Shown here: piece by piece, positions 63,640 to 64,000 of the stretch | How the letters are laid out: each line of letters begins with the position of its first letter | Numbering within the stretch: position 1 is the stretch's first letter | Assembly (NCBI GenBank): GCA_015832175.1 | Contig: WJXW01000004.1 | Location: forward strand, 496,001 to 560,000 | DNA: 64,000 nt | Source: Paraphaeosphaeria minitans | Taxonomy: Eukaryota > Ascomycota > Dothideomycetes > Pleosporales > Didymosphaeriaceae | Direction: 5' to 3' | Translations under genes and position numbers: made by a program | Notes under the pieces: model-generated | Seen by the model: the letters and a program-made list of their open reading frames with translations, nothing else | Told to the model about the DNA's origin: nothing | Databases searched by the model: none

Positions 63640-64000
63640 CTAACTCATAGGCTCATCAACGACGACCGCCCTCTTTATAGGAACCCCATCTCGCTCAAAC
63701 TGTTCTGGCCACCACATCTGCCCATCCTCATCCCCGGCTGTCCATGTTATGGACCAATCCCACCTTAGCGACAACTTCCCTAGTTCGCTCTGATCGGACC
63801 TTCTCTTCTCTTCATTCTGTCCAAAGATGAAATGCGGCGGCCGCAACGTCCTGTACTTCCTCATTATCCTCGGGATGTACGGACAGCATCCCACGATGAT
63901 AACAACCCCCAGCTCCGCCATGCATATGATGCCCATCTGTGTGAGTAACCACGTCTTATCCGCGCGCTGCAGAACCAAAACGCGGAAATAGAGGCCCAAA
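63640..64000 (-). CDS. C-terminal part of a fungal rhodopsin-domain membrane protein (start beyond window)
   Basis: The frame runs off the right edge; 119 residues are visible. It begins with the end of one hydrophobic segment, then KTWLLTQMGIICMAELGVVI and IIVGCCPYIPRIMRKYR, which resemble the sixth and seventh helices and cytosolic turn of the fungal PTH11/rhodopsin-like domain family. A hydrophilic tail follows, rich in Trp and acidic residues, ending VVVDEPMS. No ATG lies in the visible part, so the true start is upstream of the window edge on this strand. The family call rests on a short segment. Confidence 0.45.
   Translation of the reverse strand, partial: LGLYFRVLVLQRADKTWLLTQMGIICMAELGVVIIVGCCPYIPRIMRKYRTLRPPHFIFGQNEEKRRSDQSELGKLSLRWDWSITWTAGDEDGQMWWPEQFERDGVPIKRAVVVDEPMS

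Overview
The window is nuclear DNA from a filamentous ascomycete fungus, most likely a Dothideomycete (Capnodiales/Mycosphaerellales type). The basis is short (about 45-115 nt) GT-AG introns with CTAAC/CTGAC-like branch sites, typical fungal families (Zn2Cys6 regulators, AflR-like factor, HET remnant, DUF7587-like protein, Ssk1, Krev/Rsr1), and intergenic DNA dotted with TACCTA/TAGGTA motifs. The order-level placement is inference. Exon borders were worked out by eye from splice signals and frame continuity; for all intact multi-exon genes the exon sums are multiples of three.

Layout. 0-31.5 kb is dense housekeeping DNA: a partial disordered protein with a SUMO-interaction-like motif (<1-1543, -), mitochondrial ribosomal mL60 (-), TRAPP subunit Trs20 (+), the ERAD ubiquitin ligase Doa10 (-), a very long Ala/Ser-rich membrane protein ending in KDEL (+), a Dal5/Fen2-type MFS carrier (-), a small C2-C2 zinc protein (-), the HOG-pathway response regulator Ssk1 (+), a haspin-type kinase (+), a secreted metallophosphoesterase (+) and a single-pass membrane protein (-).

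31.5-51.5 kb is an accessory, decaying region. It has tandem repeats, a DUF7587-like gene, a gene-poor stretch of about 3.6 kb, an AflR-like Zn2Cys6 regulator, a probable 376-bp hAT-like MITE, three broken genes (3-beta-HSD/Erg26-like dehydrogenase, catalase-like haem protein, acid phosphatase) and, between two of the broken genes, an apparently intact secreted GH36 alpha-galactosidase. A second Zn2Cys6 regulator closes the block. This resembles a lost metabolic or nutrient-acquisition cluster whose regulators and one enzyme persist.

52-62.7 kb returns to conserved genes: an 8-exon vWA protein with prion-like Gln/Pro/Gly/Tyr-rich arms (-), a Krev-1/Rsr1 Ras GTPase with a GC-AG intron (-), and EMC1 of the ER membrane complex (+). 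The right end holds a HET-domain remnant and the 3' end of a fungal rhodopsin-type membrane protein (-).

Functional themes: three products act at the ER membrane (Doa10, EMC1 and, by its KDEL tail, perhaps the long Ala/Ser protein). No tRNA, rRNA or CRISPR array was recognised.
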